49,783 nucleotides of DNA from Gemmatimonadaceae bacterium (GTDB taxonomy: Bacteria > Gemmatimonadota > Gemmatimonadetes > Gemmatimonadales > Gemmatimonadaceae), in assembly GCA_017881585.1 (NCBI GenBank), contig JADGQS010000008.1:1-49783 (forward strand). The letters are read 5' to 3'. Shown in pieces: positions 41,035 to 49,711 of this stretch. The notes under the pieces were generated by a model. The model was not told the origin of the DNA and searched no databases. It saw only the letters and a list, made by a program, of their open reading frames with translations. The number at the start of each line of letters is the position of its first letter. The first letter of the stretch is position 1. The position numbers and the translations under genes were made by a program.

Positions 41035-41873
41035 GGGCGCGGCGCGGCGCCGGACTGGCGGAAATGATCGTCGCGCTCACCCTGTCGGCGATCGTGTCGG
41101 CCGCAACTGTTGCGGCGCTCTCGGGCGCCGAGCGCTACATGCGGCGCTCACGTGCCGCATCCGACGCGCGACGCACACTGCGCGAGGCCGAGTCGGTGCT
41201 CGCGTCCGAACTGCGCGCCGCCGCCTCGGATTCCGTCCGCGTTCGCGGCGACACCGCCGTGGATTTTCTCGGCCTGGTGGGCGTCTCGGTGGTGTGTGTC
41301 ACATCGGGTACCGTTCTCGTGCTCCCGCCGGACGTCGCGGCCGGCGGCCTCCCATACTCGTCGTGGAGAGCCTCGCCAGAAACCGGTGATGTCGTCGCCG
41401 TGTTCGACACGGCGAGCGGCGGCGCGTGGCGAACGGCCGTCGTCGATTCCGCCTCCACGCGCACCGACGGCGCGGGCTGCAAGCCGTCGAGTGGCCTGCT
41501 CTCGGCCGCGGACAGCGCCGCCCGCCGCCCGGTCATGCGCGTGGTGCTCCGATCATCGCTGGATACTGCAGCCGCCATCGTCGGCACGCCGGTGCGCGTG
41601 CTGCGGAACGGCCGGTACGCGCTCACTCGCGCGGCGGATGGAAGCTGGTCGCTGTCGTATCGGCGGTGCACCGGATCGTCGTGCGGCGTCGCGCAGCCGG
41701 TGGCGGGGCCGTTTGCCGCGCCTTCGGATTCCGGTCTGGTGTTCACGAACGTCGCGAGCGAGTCCCGCATCGAAGCGTTCTTTCGGACACTGTCAACAGG
41801 ATCGGCGGAGGCGCCACGAGAGTCGGCCCTTCTGCGTGTCACGCTGCGAAATCGAGGCCCCGGGGCCCGGTGA
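41022..41873 (+). CDS. PilW/GspJ-like minor pilin
   Basis: The protein (283 residues) has a basic leader and Gly9 before A-G-L-A-E-M-I-V-A-L, which puts Glu at mature position 5, then a hydrophobic helix (TLSAIVSAATVAALSG). The large beta-rich globular part with several Cys is typical of PilW/GspJ. It starts 13 bases inside the previous gene, and its stop overlaps the next start (GTGA). No specific function can be assigned beyond pilus initiation or tip structure. Confidence 0.8.
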   Translation: MPRLRARRGAGLAEMIVALTLSAIVSAATVAALSGAERYMRRSRAASDARRTLREAESVLASELRAAASDSVRVRGDTAVDFLGLVGVSVVCVTSGTVLVLPPDVAAGGLPYSSWRASPETGDVVAVFDTASGGAWRTAVVDSASTRTDGAGCKPSSGLLSAADSAARRPVMRVVLRSSLDTAAAIVGTPVRVLRNGRYALTRAADGSWSLSYRRCTGSSCGVAQPVAGPFAAPSDSGLVFTNVASESRIEAFFRTLSTGSAEAPRESALLRVTLRNRGPGAR

Positions 41874-42331
41874 TCGCAGCGGGGAGCTTCGCGCGCCGGG
41901 GATTCGTGCTGCCGCTCGCCCTGTTCATGCTCATGGTGATGGCCTTGCTCGTCGCGCTCCTGCTCGAGGGCGCCGTGCAAGAGCTGCGCATCGCCCGGGG
42001 CGACGTCGCCGGCGCGCGGGCGCAGGCGGCCGCGGGCACGGCGCTTGCCGACTTCTTCGCCTCGCACCCGGACAGCGCGCTGCTCGCCAGGCCGCGTGGC
42101 TTCATCGCGTCCGGTTCCAACACCGCCGGCGCCGATACCACGCGTGTAACCCTCCAGTCGCTTGGGAACGGGATGCTTCGGGTGACGGCCAGTGCCCGAG
42201 CCTGGTCCGGCGGCGTCCGCGGAGACGCCGCAAACCTCGGATTCGTCCGCATTGTCCCGGACTCATCGGGATCCCCTGGGAGCCTTCGGTACCGGCGCCT
42301 CCCGGGCTGGTGGTGGGCCCAGCTTCCGTAG
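41870..42331 (+). CDS. PilX/GspK-like minor pilin lacking Glu5
   Basis: From the GTG at 41870 the protein has 153 residues. The leader ends in RRG and the mature chain starts F-V-L-P-L-A-L-F-M-L-M-V-M-A-L, a long hydrophobic helix. Position 5 is Leu rather than Glu. Absence of Glu5 is known for GspK- and PilX-type tip subunits, which cap the complex. The order of genes (Glu5-containing, then PilW-like, then Glu5-less) mirrors the GspI-J-K tip complex. It ends 138 bases before pilM. Confidence 0.75.
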   Translation: MIAAGSFARRGFVLPLALFMLMVMALLVALLLEGAVQELRIARGDVAGARAQAAAGTALADFFASHPDSALLARPRGFIASGSNTAGADTTRVTLQSLGNGMLRVTASARAWSGGVRGDAANLGFVRIVPDSSGSPGSLRYRRLPGWWWAQLP

Positions 42332-42469
42332 GTCTGTTCCGGGCCAACTGTTACCTCTCGCGCCCGCCATTCGTGTCATGGTGACAGGCCGTCCGTTCGT
42401 GCCATCGAGGCTCGAGCGGGTGGTGGGCGTCGGCAGCCAACATCAGTCCTCACGGATCGGCGACAGCTC

Positions 42470-43513
42470 ATGGCACTTTTTGCCCGTAAGAAGACCACGG
42501 TGGGTCTCGACATCGGTTCCGGCCTCATCAAGGTGGCCGTGATCGATCATTCCAAGCCGGAACCCGAGCTCGTCAAGGTCGCCATCACGCCCCTGCTCGC
42601 CGACGCGATCGTCGAAGGCGAGATCATGGATCCGGGCATCGTGTCCGAGGCGATCACCGGCTGCCTCGCCGCCGCGGGTGTCACCACCCGCGAGGTCGTC
42701 ACGGCCGTTGGCGGCCGCGACGTGATCATCAAGAAGATTCAAATCGAGCGCGTGAAGGAGCAGCAGGCGCGTGAACTGATGCGATGGGAAGCGGAACAGC
42801 ACGTGCCCTTCGACATGGAGTCGGTCGAGCTCGACTTTCAGATCCTCGATCCGGACGGCGAAGGGATGGAAATGAACGTCCTGCTCGTCGCGGCCAAGCG
42901 CGAGCTGGTGGAAGCAAAGCTGCGCGTGCTCTCGGAGGCCGGCCTCACGCCCGCCATCGTCGACGTCGACGCCTTCGCGCTCCACAACGCGTTCGAGGTC
43001 AACTACCCCGACGCCATGACCGGCGTGGTCGCGCTCGTGAACATCGGGCATGAAGTGACGAACATCAACATTCTCGACGAAGGTGTGCCGATCCTCACGC
43101 GCGACATCACCGTGGGCACGCGCCGTTTTCGCGAGGACCTGCAGCGCGAGCGCGGCCTGAGTCCGGAAGACGCGGCCGCGCTCATCCAGGGTTACGATCG
43201 CTCGCCGCATCTCGACGCGGTGATCGAGGGACGCGGCGAGGAAATCGCCGTCGGCATCGAGCGCGCGGCAGCCTTCCTGGCTTCGTCGTCGCGATCGGCC
43301 GGCGCGCTTCGCGCCGTCTACCTCTGCGGCGGCGGCTCCCGCATTCCGGGGCTCTCCGACGCGCTCGGCACACGCCTCCGTCTGCAGGTCGATCACGCCA
43401 ACCCGCTGACGAACCTGCGCGTGCGTGACGGCGCTCTCGAGTCGCTCGTCACTGACGAAGTCGCTCCGCTCCTGATGCTCCCCATCGGGCTGGCCCTGCG
43501 CCTGCCCAACTGA
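42470..43513 (+). CDS. pilM: Type IV pilus inner membrane ATPase-fold protein PilM
   Basis: PilM is a cytoplasmic actin-like protein that binds the N-terminus of PilN and links the alignment complex to the assembly motors. The 347-residue product shows the phosphate-binding loop TTVGLDIGSGLIKVAV, the adenosine motif YLCGGGSRIPGL and the long FtsA-like helices typical of the family. The ATG at 42470 has no strong ribosome binding site. The 138 bases before it contain TGTCA-TGG-TGACA (42374-42386) and two near-copies of TTCGTGNCAT, possible regulatory sites. It is the first gene of pilMNOPQ. Confidence 0.93.
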   Translation: MALFARKKTTVGLDIGSGLIKVAVIDHSKPEPELVKVAITPLLADAIVEGEIMDPGIVSEAITGCLAAAGVTTREVVTAVGGRDVIIKKIQIERVKEQQARELMRWEAEQHVPFDMESVELDFQILDPDGEGMEMNVLLVAAKRELVEAKLRVLSEAGLTPAIVDVDAFALHNAFEVNYPDAMTGVVALVNIGHEVTNINILDEGVPILTRDITVGTRRFREDLQRERGLSPEDAAALIQGYDRSPHLDAVIEGRGEEIAVGIERAAAFLASSSRSAGALRAVYLCGGGSRIPGLSDALGTRLRLQVDHANPLTNLRVRDGALESLVTDEVAPLLMLPIGLALRLPN

Positions 43514-43550
43514 CCGTGCAATCCACACCAACGACGGTCACTCGCGAAAA

Positions 43551-44306
43551 ATGATTGAAATCAACCTGTTGCCTGGCGCGCGCAAGCAGAAGCGGAGCCG
43601 ATCGGCTGCCTTCGATTTCGGTGCCGTCGTTGGCAATGTCACCGAGCGGATCAAGGATCCCTTCCTGATCGCCGCCGTCGTGAGCATGGTCCTCGCGCTC
43701 GTGGTGGTGGGCGGGCTCTTTCTGTACCAGAATCGCAAGATGAGCGCGCTGACGGAACATGAGACGAAGTCCACGCAGGACTCGACTCGCTACGCCGACG
43801 TGATCGCACAGCGCCGCGCCGCGGAACAGCAGCGCGACTCCGTGATCCGGCAGATCAACGTCATTCGCGCGATCGACGGCTCGCGATACATCTGGCCGCA
43901 CATCCTCAATGAAGTGAGTCGCGCGCTCACGCCGTATACCTGGCTGAAGTCGCTCGCGCAGACGAGCGCCGTGCCGAGCCTCTCGCCCGAAGTCGAGGCG
44001 GGACTCGACGCCGGCGACGCGAAGAACAAGACGAAGCTCGAGGTCAAGGCGGATTCCGACGCCGTGGCCGCCACGCAGCTCTCGTTCCGCGTCGTGGGCC
44101 AGACGATCGACATCCAGGCGCTCACGCGCTTCATTACGCAGCTCGAGGCGTCGCCCTGGATCGAGAACGTCGTCCTCGTGAAGACGGAGAACACGACGGT
44201 GCAGCCGGGCAACAAGGACGCCATCGAGTTCACGCTCGACATGAAGCTGCAAAAGGCCGATTCGTCCGCGATCAGAAGGGTCCCGCTCTCCGTCGCGGTG
44301 AGGTAA
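43551..44306 (+). CDS. pilN: Type IV pilus assembly protein PilN
   Basis: PilN is a bitopic inner membrane protein that pairs with PilO. The 251-residue product starts with the invariant cytoplasmic motif MIEINLLPG, which docks into PilM, then a membrane helix at about residues 38-60 and a periplasmic ferredoxin-like domain with a coiled coil in between. Somewhat longer than usual, with a linker rich in charged residues. pilO starts 2 bases after its stop. Confidence 0.93.
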   Translation: MIEINLLPGARKQKRSRSAAFDFGAVVGNVTERIKDPFLIAAVVSMVLALVVVGGLFLYQNRKMSALTEHETKSTQDSTRYADVIAQRRAAEQQRDSVIRQINVIRAIDGSRYIWPHILNEVSRALTPYTWLKSLAQTSAVPSLSPEVEAGLDAGDAKNKTKLEVKADSDAVAATQLSFRVVGQTIDIQALTRFITQLEASPWIENVVLVKTENTTVQPGNKDAIEFTLDMKLQKADSSAIRRVPLSVAVR

Positions 44307-44308
44307 CC

Positions 44309-45031
44309 ATGGCAATCCTCCCGACGAAACAGCGCGACCAGATCATGATGCTCGTAACGATTCTCGCGGTTGGGCTCGTGGGGCTCTTCTGGTACTTCGT
44401 CTACGATCCCAAGAGCACCGACATCGACAAGCTCGCCGCGCACGTCGACACGCTCGACGACATGAACCAGAAGGCCAAGTCCGAGATGGCGAAGGGCACG
44501 GTCGAGCAGATTCGCGAGCAGGCGCGCGCTTCGCGCGAGAACCTCGACCTCATGCGCACGCTCGTGCCGGCCGCGAACGAAGTCTCGAGCCTCATCGACC
44601 AGGTGTCGACGGCCGCGCGCCGCGCGCGCCTGGACGTCGGCGCGCTCGAGCCCGAACCGGTCATCGAGGGCGAGCTGTTCGACACATACCGCTATCGCAT
44701 GCGGATGAACGGGTCGTATCACGACATCGCCCAAATGCTGACGAACATCGGATCGCTCAACCGCATCGTGTCGTCCCTCGACCTCCATCTGACGCTCGCG
44801 TCGGGCGGCGCAGGTGCGGCCGCCGGCAAGCAAATGCTCGCTTCCACGTTTGAAATCCAGACGTATGTGGTGCGCACGTCGCCCCGGGTGAAGCCCGGTG
44901 GCAAGAAATCGCCGAACGCCGAGAAGGCAGCGGCCGCCGCGGCTGCAGGCGGCCCTCCCACGGCCGCTCCTCCGGGTCCGACGCCGCCCGGCTCGCCGAC
45001 GCCCAAGAAGCCGGATGGAGGCGGGGCATGA
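44309..45031 (+). CDS. pilO: Type IV pilus assembly protein PilO
   Basis: The 240-residue protein has a short cytoplasmic N-terminus, one membrane helix (about residues 11-28, IMMLVTILAVGLVGLFWYFV), a coiled-coil stretch (VDTLDDMNQKAKSEMAKG) and a periplasmic PilO domain (MNGSYHDIAQMLTNIGSL). The C-terminus is an extended Ala/Pro/Gly-rich tail, unusual for PilO. Its stop overlaps the start of pilP (ATGA). Confidence 0.9.
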   Translation: MAILPTKQRDQIMMLVTILAVGLVGLFWYFVYDPKSTDIDKLAAHVDTLDDMNQKAKSEMAKGTVEQIREQARASRENLDLMRTLVPAANEVSSLIDQVSTAARRARLDVGALEPEPVIEGELFDTYRYRMRMNGSYHDIAQMLTNIGSLNRIVSSLDLHLTLASGGAGAAAGKQMLASTFEIQTYVVRTSPRVKPGGKKSPNAEKAAAAAAAGGPPTAAPPGPTPPGSPTPKKPDGGGA

Positions 45032-45702
45032 TGCGCCGCGTGATGTGCACAATCGCGTTCGTCGCCTGCGCCGTTCCGGCGTCGGCGCAGATGCCGCCTT
45101 CGATCAAGGGACCGATCGACGCCGCCAAGCGCCAGGCGAACAAGACGAGCGCGCAGATCAACAACGAGCAGAAGGTCGGCAACGACCAGGGCGCCAAGGC
45201 CGCCTCGATGCCCGCCCCCGCGGCGCAGGCCGCGACGCAGTCCGGCGCGCAGAAGGGTGTGCCGTCCAAGCAGTCGTCCACCACAGTGACGAAGACCACG
45301 ACGACCGTCGATTCGGCGCAGAAGCGTGGCAGCGTCTCGCAGAGCGGTTCCAGGGGCTCGGTGACGTTCTATCGCGAATCGTTCTCGTACGACGCGGCTG
45401 GAAGGCGCGATCCGTTCCTGTCGCTCATGGCGACGGGCGAACTGCGTCCGATGATATCCGACCTGACGCTCGTCGGAATCATATACGACGAATCGGGGCG
45501 GAACTCCGTTGCGATCCTGGTCGATGCGTCGGCCGGCGGCCAGACCTACCGCAAGAAGACCGGTGACCTCCTCGGCCGCATGAAGGTCACGAAGATTTCC
45601 GAAAACAACATCACGTTGAACATCGAAGAATTCGGGTTCGCTCGTCAGGAGACGCTCCTGATCGACCGACATCCGCGGACAGGTGCCAGGAGACCGCAAT
45701 GA
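45028..45702 (+). CDS. pilP: Type IV pilus assembly protein PilP
   Basis: The 224-residue protein has a signal peptide (MMRRVMCTIAFVACAVPASAQ) rather than the lipobox found in many PilP proteins; Cys17 might still be noted but lacks lipobox context. A long disordered Ala/Lys/Gln-rich stretch precedes the conserved GRRDPF (residues 125-130) and the beta-domain that contacts PilQ (LTLVGIIYDESGRNSVAIL). It overlaps pilO and pilQ by 4 bases each. Confidence 0.88.
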   Translation: MMRRVMCTIAFVACAVPASAQMPPSIKGPIDAAKRQANKTSAQINNEQKVGNDQGAKAASMPAPAAQAATQSGAQKGVPSKQSSTTVTKTTTTVDSAQKRGSVSQSGSRGSVTFYRESFSYDAAGRRDPFLSLMATGELRPMISDLTLVGIIYDESGRNSVAILVDASAGGQTYRKKTGDLLGRMKVTKISENNITLNIEEFGFARQETLLIDRHPRTGARRPQ

Positions 45703-47669
45703 AGCGAGTCTGGAGTTCGGCCGCACTCGCGGCAATGCTTTCGATGCCCATCACCGGTCGCGTGGCAGACGCCGCCGCGATCGGCCGCGACATGCCGCCC
45801 GCCGGCTCGGTCACCGCGCTCAGCGTGGTGCCCGGATCCGGACACGCGGACGTCGTCATCGCGGTGGAGGGCCCATCGATCGAGATCATCGACTTCACGC
45901 TCGAGAATCCCCGCCGCATCGTCGTGGACCTGAAGGGCACCACGCTCGGCATCCCGGCGCGGCTCTACGACAAGGTCACGCGCGGCGGCATCACGAACGT
46001 CCGGATGGCGCAGTGGAAGCCGGAGATCGTGCGCCTCGTGCTCGACCTCGACGGTCCGCGCGAGTACTCGGTGGTGCGCGGTGAACACGACGTGCGAGTC
46101 TCCGTGAACGGGCCCGACGACTTTGCCGCGTGGCGCATCGGCGGCGCGCGCGCCGCGGTCGTGTCCGACATGTCGGTCACGGCATCGGCCGCTGCCGCGT
46201 CGGTCACGGCTGCGCCCGCTGCCCCGCCCGCGCCAGTACCAGCGGTGCAGATGGATCCTCCCGCCAGGAGCGTGCCGCTGGCCAAGGCCGCCGCGCCCAA
46301 GGCGTCGGAGCCGCAGCAGTCACAGGAGCCGCGCATCAGCGTGGACTTCCAGGACACCGAAATCCGCGATGTGATCATGTCGTTCTCGGTGTTCAGCGGG
46401 CGCACGATCGTCGTCGGCAAGGGCGTCGCCGGCCTGGTCACCGCGAGCATCAAGGACCAGCCGTGGGACGTCGCGCTGCGCTCGATCCTGCAGTCGCAGG
46501 GACTCAACGCGATCGAGGATGCCACGGGCATCATCACGGTCGACAGCTACCTCAACATCGCGGATCGCGCCAAAGTGGAGCCGCTCTTCACGCACGTCAT
46601 CTCGGTGAACTACGCGAAAGCCGAGACCATGGCCACCACCGTGAAGTCGCTGCTGGGCGCAGGATGCGGCGGCGGCGGCGGCGGCGCCCCCGCGGGTGGT
46701 GGCGCGGCCGCGCCTGCCGCAGCCGGAGCGACCACGTGCAGCGCGCGCGGGTCGGCGAGCTTCGACGAAAAGACGAACACCGTGATCGTCACCGAGACGC
46801 CGTCGCGCCTCGCCGACATCGAGAGCTACATCCACGACCTCGACATCCGCACGCCGCAGGTGTCGATCAAGGCAAAGATCATTTCGGTGGATCGCACGGG
46901 AACGGAGCAGCTCGGCTTGAGCTACGATCTCGGCAGCGCGAACACCTTCTCGAACCAGCTCGTGACCCGCTTCATCGACGCCGCCGGCACGCAGCCGGTG
47001 GCCGGCAACTATCGCGTGAATCTCTCCGGCGACGGGTTCGCCGGCGTGGCGAACGCGACACGCCAGTACCAGTCGTCGTCGGCGCTCTCGCTCATCTACA
47101 ACATGACGCTGGGCGGATTCAACCTCACGTCGTTCCTCGACGCGCTCAGCGAGCAGCAGCTGACGGACGTACAGGCCGAGCCGAGCGTGACGACGGTGGA
47201 CAACAAGGAAGCCACGCTCTTCGCTGGAACGAACATCGCGTATCTGCTCACGCCGCCGATCATTCCTGGGCAGATCCAGGCAGTCGCGCCGCAGATCCAG
47301 AAACAGGATATCGGGATCACGCTCCGCGTCACGCCGCACGTGACCGCCAATCGCCAGGTGCTGATGGATGTGTACGCCGAGCAGCAGGTGCTTCAGGACG
47401 TCACCGTGGCCGGCCCCACAGTCGCCAAGCGCAACAGCACGAACCAGGTGCTGGTCGCCGACGGCGAGACCGCCGTCATCAGCGGCCTCACGCAGACGCA
47501 GATCGTGAGGAATCGAAAGGGCATCCCGTTCCTGATGAACCTCCCCGGCATCGGCAAGCTGTTCTCGCAGAGCGACAGCCAGGAGCGGAAACAGGATCTG
47601 CTGATCCTCGTGACGCCGCACATCGTCGACGAAGGCGAGGTGATCGGCCCGGCGGTCAAGAGGCCGTAA
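45699..47669 (+). CDS. pilQ: Type IV pilus secretin PilQ
   Basis: The 656-residue outer membrane secretin has a signal peptide, an AMIN domain (about 35-145) for peptidoglycan binding, an Ala/Pro linker, an STN domain (RISVDFQDTEIRDVIMSFS), N1-type domains and the secretin barrel (VQAEPSVTTVDNKEATLF, VADGETAVISGL, GIPFLMNLPGIGKLF). Within the N1 region lies a Gly/Ala-rich insertion of about 25 residues between Cys323 and Cys347, encoded partly by GGC repeats. Only one AMIN domain is visible, whereas some relatives have two or more. It ends the pilMNOPQ operon. Confidence 0.93.
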   Translation: MKRVWSSAALAAMLSMPITGRVADAAAIGRDMPPAGSVTALSVVPGSGHADVVIAVEGPSIEIIDFTLENPRRIVVDLKGTTLGIPARLYDKVTRGGITNVRMAQWKPEIVRLVLDLDGPREYSVVRGEHDVRVSVNGPDDFAAWRIGGARAAVVSDMSVTASAAAASVTAAPAAPPAPVPAVQMDPPARSVPLAKAAAPKASEPQQSQEPRISVDFQDTEIRDVIMSFSVFSGRTIVVGKGVAGLVTASIKDQPWDVALRSILQSQGLNAIEDATGIITVDSYLNIADRAKVEPLFTHVISVNYAKAETMATTVKSLLGAGCGGGGGGAPAGGGAAAPAAAGATTCSARGSASFDEKTNTVIVTETPSRLADIESYIHDLDIRTPQVSIKAKIISVDRTGTEQLGLSYDLGSANTFSNQLVTRFIDAAGTQPVAGNYRVNLSGDGFAGVANATRQYQSSSALSLIYNMTLGGFNLTSFLDALSEQQLTDVQAEPSVTTVDNKEATLFAGTNIAYLLTPPIIPGQIQAVAPQIQKQDIGITLRVTPHVTANRQVLMDVYAEQQVLQDVTVAGPTVAKRNSTNQVLVADGETAVISGLTQTQIVRNRKGIPFLMNLPGIGKLFSQSDSQERKQDLLILVTPHIVDEGEVIGPAVKRP

Positions 47670-47695
47670 AAACAACGTTAGCCTGCTAACTTTGA

Positions 47696-47723
47696 CGGGC
47701 CCGGCGAGAGTTCGCCGGGCCCG
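47696..47723 (+). terminator. Terminator hairpin after pilQ
   Basis: CGGGCCCGGCGA and TCGCCGGGCCCG form a perfect 12-bp stem around the loop GAGT, 27 bases after the pilQ stop. A smaller inverted repeat GTTAGC-CT-GCTAAC (47677-47690) lies between. No T run follows. Confidence 0.7.
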
Positions 47724-47741
47724 CGAAGTTTCGGGAAGGAC

Positions 47742-47783
47742 GATGGAAGATCGAAGATGGAAGATCGAAGATGGAAGATCGAA
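47742..47783. repeat. Tandem heptad repeat (GATGGAA/GATCGAA)
   Basis: Three perfect copies of the 14-mer GATGGAAGATCGAA stand in tandem, that is, six alternating 7-mers GATGGAA and GATCGAA. They lie in the 166-base gap between pilQ and aroC, upstream of the unusual TTG start of aroC. Both 7-mer types are purine-rich on the plus strand. Confidence 0.88.
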
Positions 47784-47835
47784 ACGGAGAGTTCGCCGAG
47801 TACCAACGATCAATGACCAATAACTTTCTACTCGC

Positions 47836-49032
47836 TTGAGTATCCGCTTCACCACCGCCGGCGAAAGCCACGGCAAAGCCCTCATCTCCATTCTCGAAGG
47901 CTGTCCCGCCGGCTTGCCTCTCCTCGCCGCAGATATCGACGAGCAGCTTGTGCGCCGCCAGCAGGGCTACGGCCGCGGCCGCCGCATGCAGATCGAACAG
48001 GACCACGTCGAGTTCCTCTCCGGTGTCCGCGCCGGCGAAACGCTGGGCTCGCCGATCGCGATGCTCATCCCGAATCGTGACTGGAACAACTGGCAGGACA
48101 TCATGGACCCCGCGCCGCGCCCCGAGGATGCGGCGGAGGGACGCCAGCGCCAGGTCACCCGCGTGCGCCCGGGCCATGCCGATCTCACCGGCCTCCTCAA
48201 GTACGATCGCGACGACGCGCGCGACATTCTCGAGCGCGCCTCCGCGCGCGAGACCACCGCGCGCGTCGCTGCCGGCGCCATCTGCAGGAACCTGCTCGCG
48301 CAGTTCGGCGTCACCATCGGCTCGCACCTCGTGCACTTGGGCGGCATTGATGCCGAGCGCCCGGATCCGTTTCCGGCGGACATCAACATCGTCGCCGACC
48401 GCTCGCCGCTGCGGACACTCGATACGGACGCCGAGGCGAAGATGATCGTGCGCATCGACGCTGCGAAATCCGACGGCAACACCCTGGGCGGTATCTGCGA
48501 AGTCGTCGTCGACGGTCTTCCGGTCGGGCTCGGCAGTCATGTGAGCTGGGATCGCAAGCTCGACGGCCGTCTCGCGGGCGCGATGCTCTCCATCCCCGCC
48601 GTCAAAGGCGTCGAGATCGGCATGGGTTTCGAGGCCGCGCGTCGCATGGGCTCCGAAGTGCACGACGAGATCGAGATGGCGCACGATCGCGTGCGCACCG
48701 GCAACGTGCGCCGCAGGACGAATCGCGCGGGCGGACTCGAGGGCGGCATGACGACCGGCGAGCCGCTCGTCGTTCGCGTTGCGATGAAGCCGATCAGTAC
48801 GCTCATGAAACCGCTCGGAACGATCGACACGAAGACCGCCGCGCCCGCCGCCGCGACCGCCGAACGGAGCGACGTCACCGCCGTGCCCGCGATGGGCGTC
48901 ATCGCCGAAGCGATGGCTGCGCTCGTGCTCGCCGATGCGTTCGTCGAGAAATTCGGCGGAGACTCCCTACCCGAATTGCGCCGCAACCACGATGCCTACC
49001 TTTCGCACATCGCAACCCGTCTCCAAGGCTGA
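47836..49032 (+). CDS. aroC: Chorismate synthase
   Basis: AroC makes chorismate from EPSP and needs reduced FMN. The protein (398 residues) starts RFTTAGESHGKAL, the first signature, and includes RRQQGYGRGRRM, the PGHADLTG-type RPGHADLTGLLKYD block, and GFEAARRMGSEVHDE. It is a little longer than the usual 360 residues. Similarity begins exactly at a TTG at 47836; no ATG or GTG lies nearby and no clear ribosome binding site is present, so translation may be weak. It overlaps aroK by 41 bases. Confidence 0.94.
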   Translation: MSIRFTTAGESHGKALISILEGCPAGLPLLAADIDEQLVRRQQGYGRGRRMQIEQDHVEFLSGVRAGETLGSPIAMLIPNRDWNNWQDIMDPAPRPEDAAEGRQRQVTRVRPGHADLTGLLKYDRDDARDILERASARETTARVAAGAICRNLLAQFGVTIGSHLVHLGGIDAERPDPFPADINIVADRSPLRTLDTDAEAKMIVRIDAAKSDGNTLGGICEVVVDGLPVGLGSHVSWDRKLDGRLAGAMLSIPAVKGVEIGMGFEAARRMGSEVHDEIEMAHDRVRTGNVRRRTNRAGGLEGGMTTGEPLVVRVAMKPISTLMKPLGTIDTKTAAPAAATAERSDVTAVPAMGVIAEAMAALVLADAFVEKFGGDSLPELRRNHDAYLSHIATRLQG

Positions 49033-49546
49033 CGCCTCGCGGCCTCACCTGATCCTGGTAGGGCTGCCCGGTGCGGGAAAGACCACGGTCGCCCGCGCGG
49101 TGGGCGATAAGCTCGTGCGACAGGTGCTCGACTTCGATGCGGAGATCTCGCGCCGCGAGCACGTTTCCATCACCGAGATCTTCGGCTCGCAGGGCGAGGC
49201 GCACTTTCGAAGGCTCGAGCGCGCCCTCACCGAGGAGCTGCAGGAGACCGGTGGAATGGTGCTCTCTCCCGGGGCCGGCTGGATCGCCAACCCGGGCTGC
49301 CTGGAGCTTCTCAGGCCGCCCGCCATCGTGGTGTATCTCAAGGTGCGCCCCGAGCTGGCTCTGGCCCGCATGGGGCCGGCAGCGGCCGAGAGGCCGCTTC
49401 TGAGTCGTCCCGATCCCGTTGGGGAAGTCCGCCGCCTTCTGGAGGCGCGGGAGAGCCTGTATCTGCAGTCAGATTATACGGTTAGCACTGATAAGATGAC
49501 GTTCCAGCAGGTCGTGGACGATATAGTTGCGCTTGCGAGGGCTTGA
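48992..49546 (+). CDS. aroK: Shikimate kinase
   Basis: Shikimate kinase makes shikimate 3-phosphate, two steps before AroC. The 184-residue product has Walker A GLPGAGKTT (residues 24-32), the shikimate-binding DFDAEI (Asp47, Asp49) and the conserved FRRLE, and a lid region with MGPAAAERPLL. The ATG at 48992 lies within aroC in another frame. A later start is unlikely since few residues precede the first strand. It forms an operon with aroC. Confidence 0.92.
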   Translation: MPTFRTSQPVSKADASRPHLILVGLPGAGKTTVARAVGDKLVRQVLDFDAEISRREHVSITEIFGSQGEAHFRRLERALTEELQETGGMVLSPGAGWIANPGCLELLRPPAIVVYLKVRPELALARMGPAAAERPLLSRPDPVGEVRRLLEARESLYLQSDYTVSTDKMTFQQVVDDIVALARA

Positions 49547-49605
49547 CGGGGGGACTAGGATAGGCTTCAGGTGATTGGAGCTACAACTATAGAGTGAACT
49601 TCTGC

Positions 49606-49639
49606 GGGCCGGGGTCGCCGTCAGGGCGGTTTCCGGCCC
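49606..49639 (+). terminator. GC-rich hairpin after aroK
   Basis: GGGCCGG (49606-49612) pairs with CCGGCCC (49633-49639), and the bases between contain a further short CGCC/GGCG stem. It lies 60 bases after the aroK stop and upstream of two tandem repeats. A possible TATAGA box stands just before it at 49588-49593, so it could instead belong to the leader of the next gene. Confidence 0.45.
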
Positions 49640-49652
49640 ATCGCATCGGATC

Positions 49653-49705
49653 CGGTCTGCGCGAGAGCGCAGGCTACTTTCGGTCTGCGCGAGAGCGCAG
49701 GCTAC
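49653..49705 (+). repeat. Two tandem 25-base repeats, each with a GNRA-capped hairpin
   Basis: Two identical 25-mers (49653-49677 and 49681-49705) are separated by TTT. Each contains CTGCGC-GAGA-GCGCAG, a 6-bp stem with a GAGA loop, a stable RNA tetraloop type. The second copy ends seven bases before the ATG at 49712, in place of an ordinary Shine-Dalgarno sequence. Confidence 0.8.
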
Positions 49706-49711
49706 AATAAA

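Noticed and set aside
49653-49705. CRISPR or attachment site
   Set aside because: Only two copies with a 3-base gap; no integrase or cas gene and no tRNA nearby.
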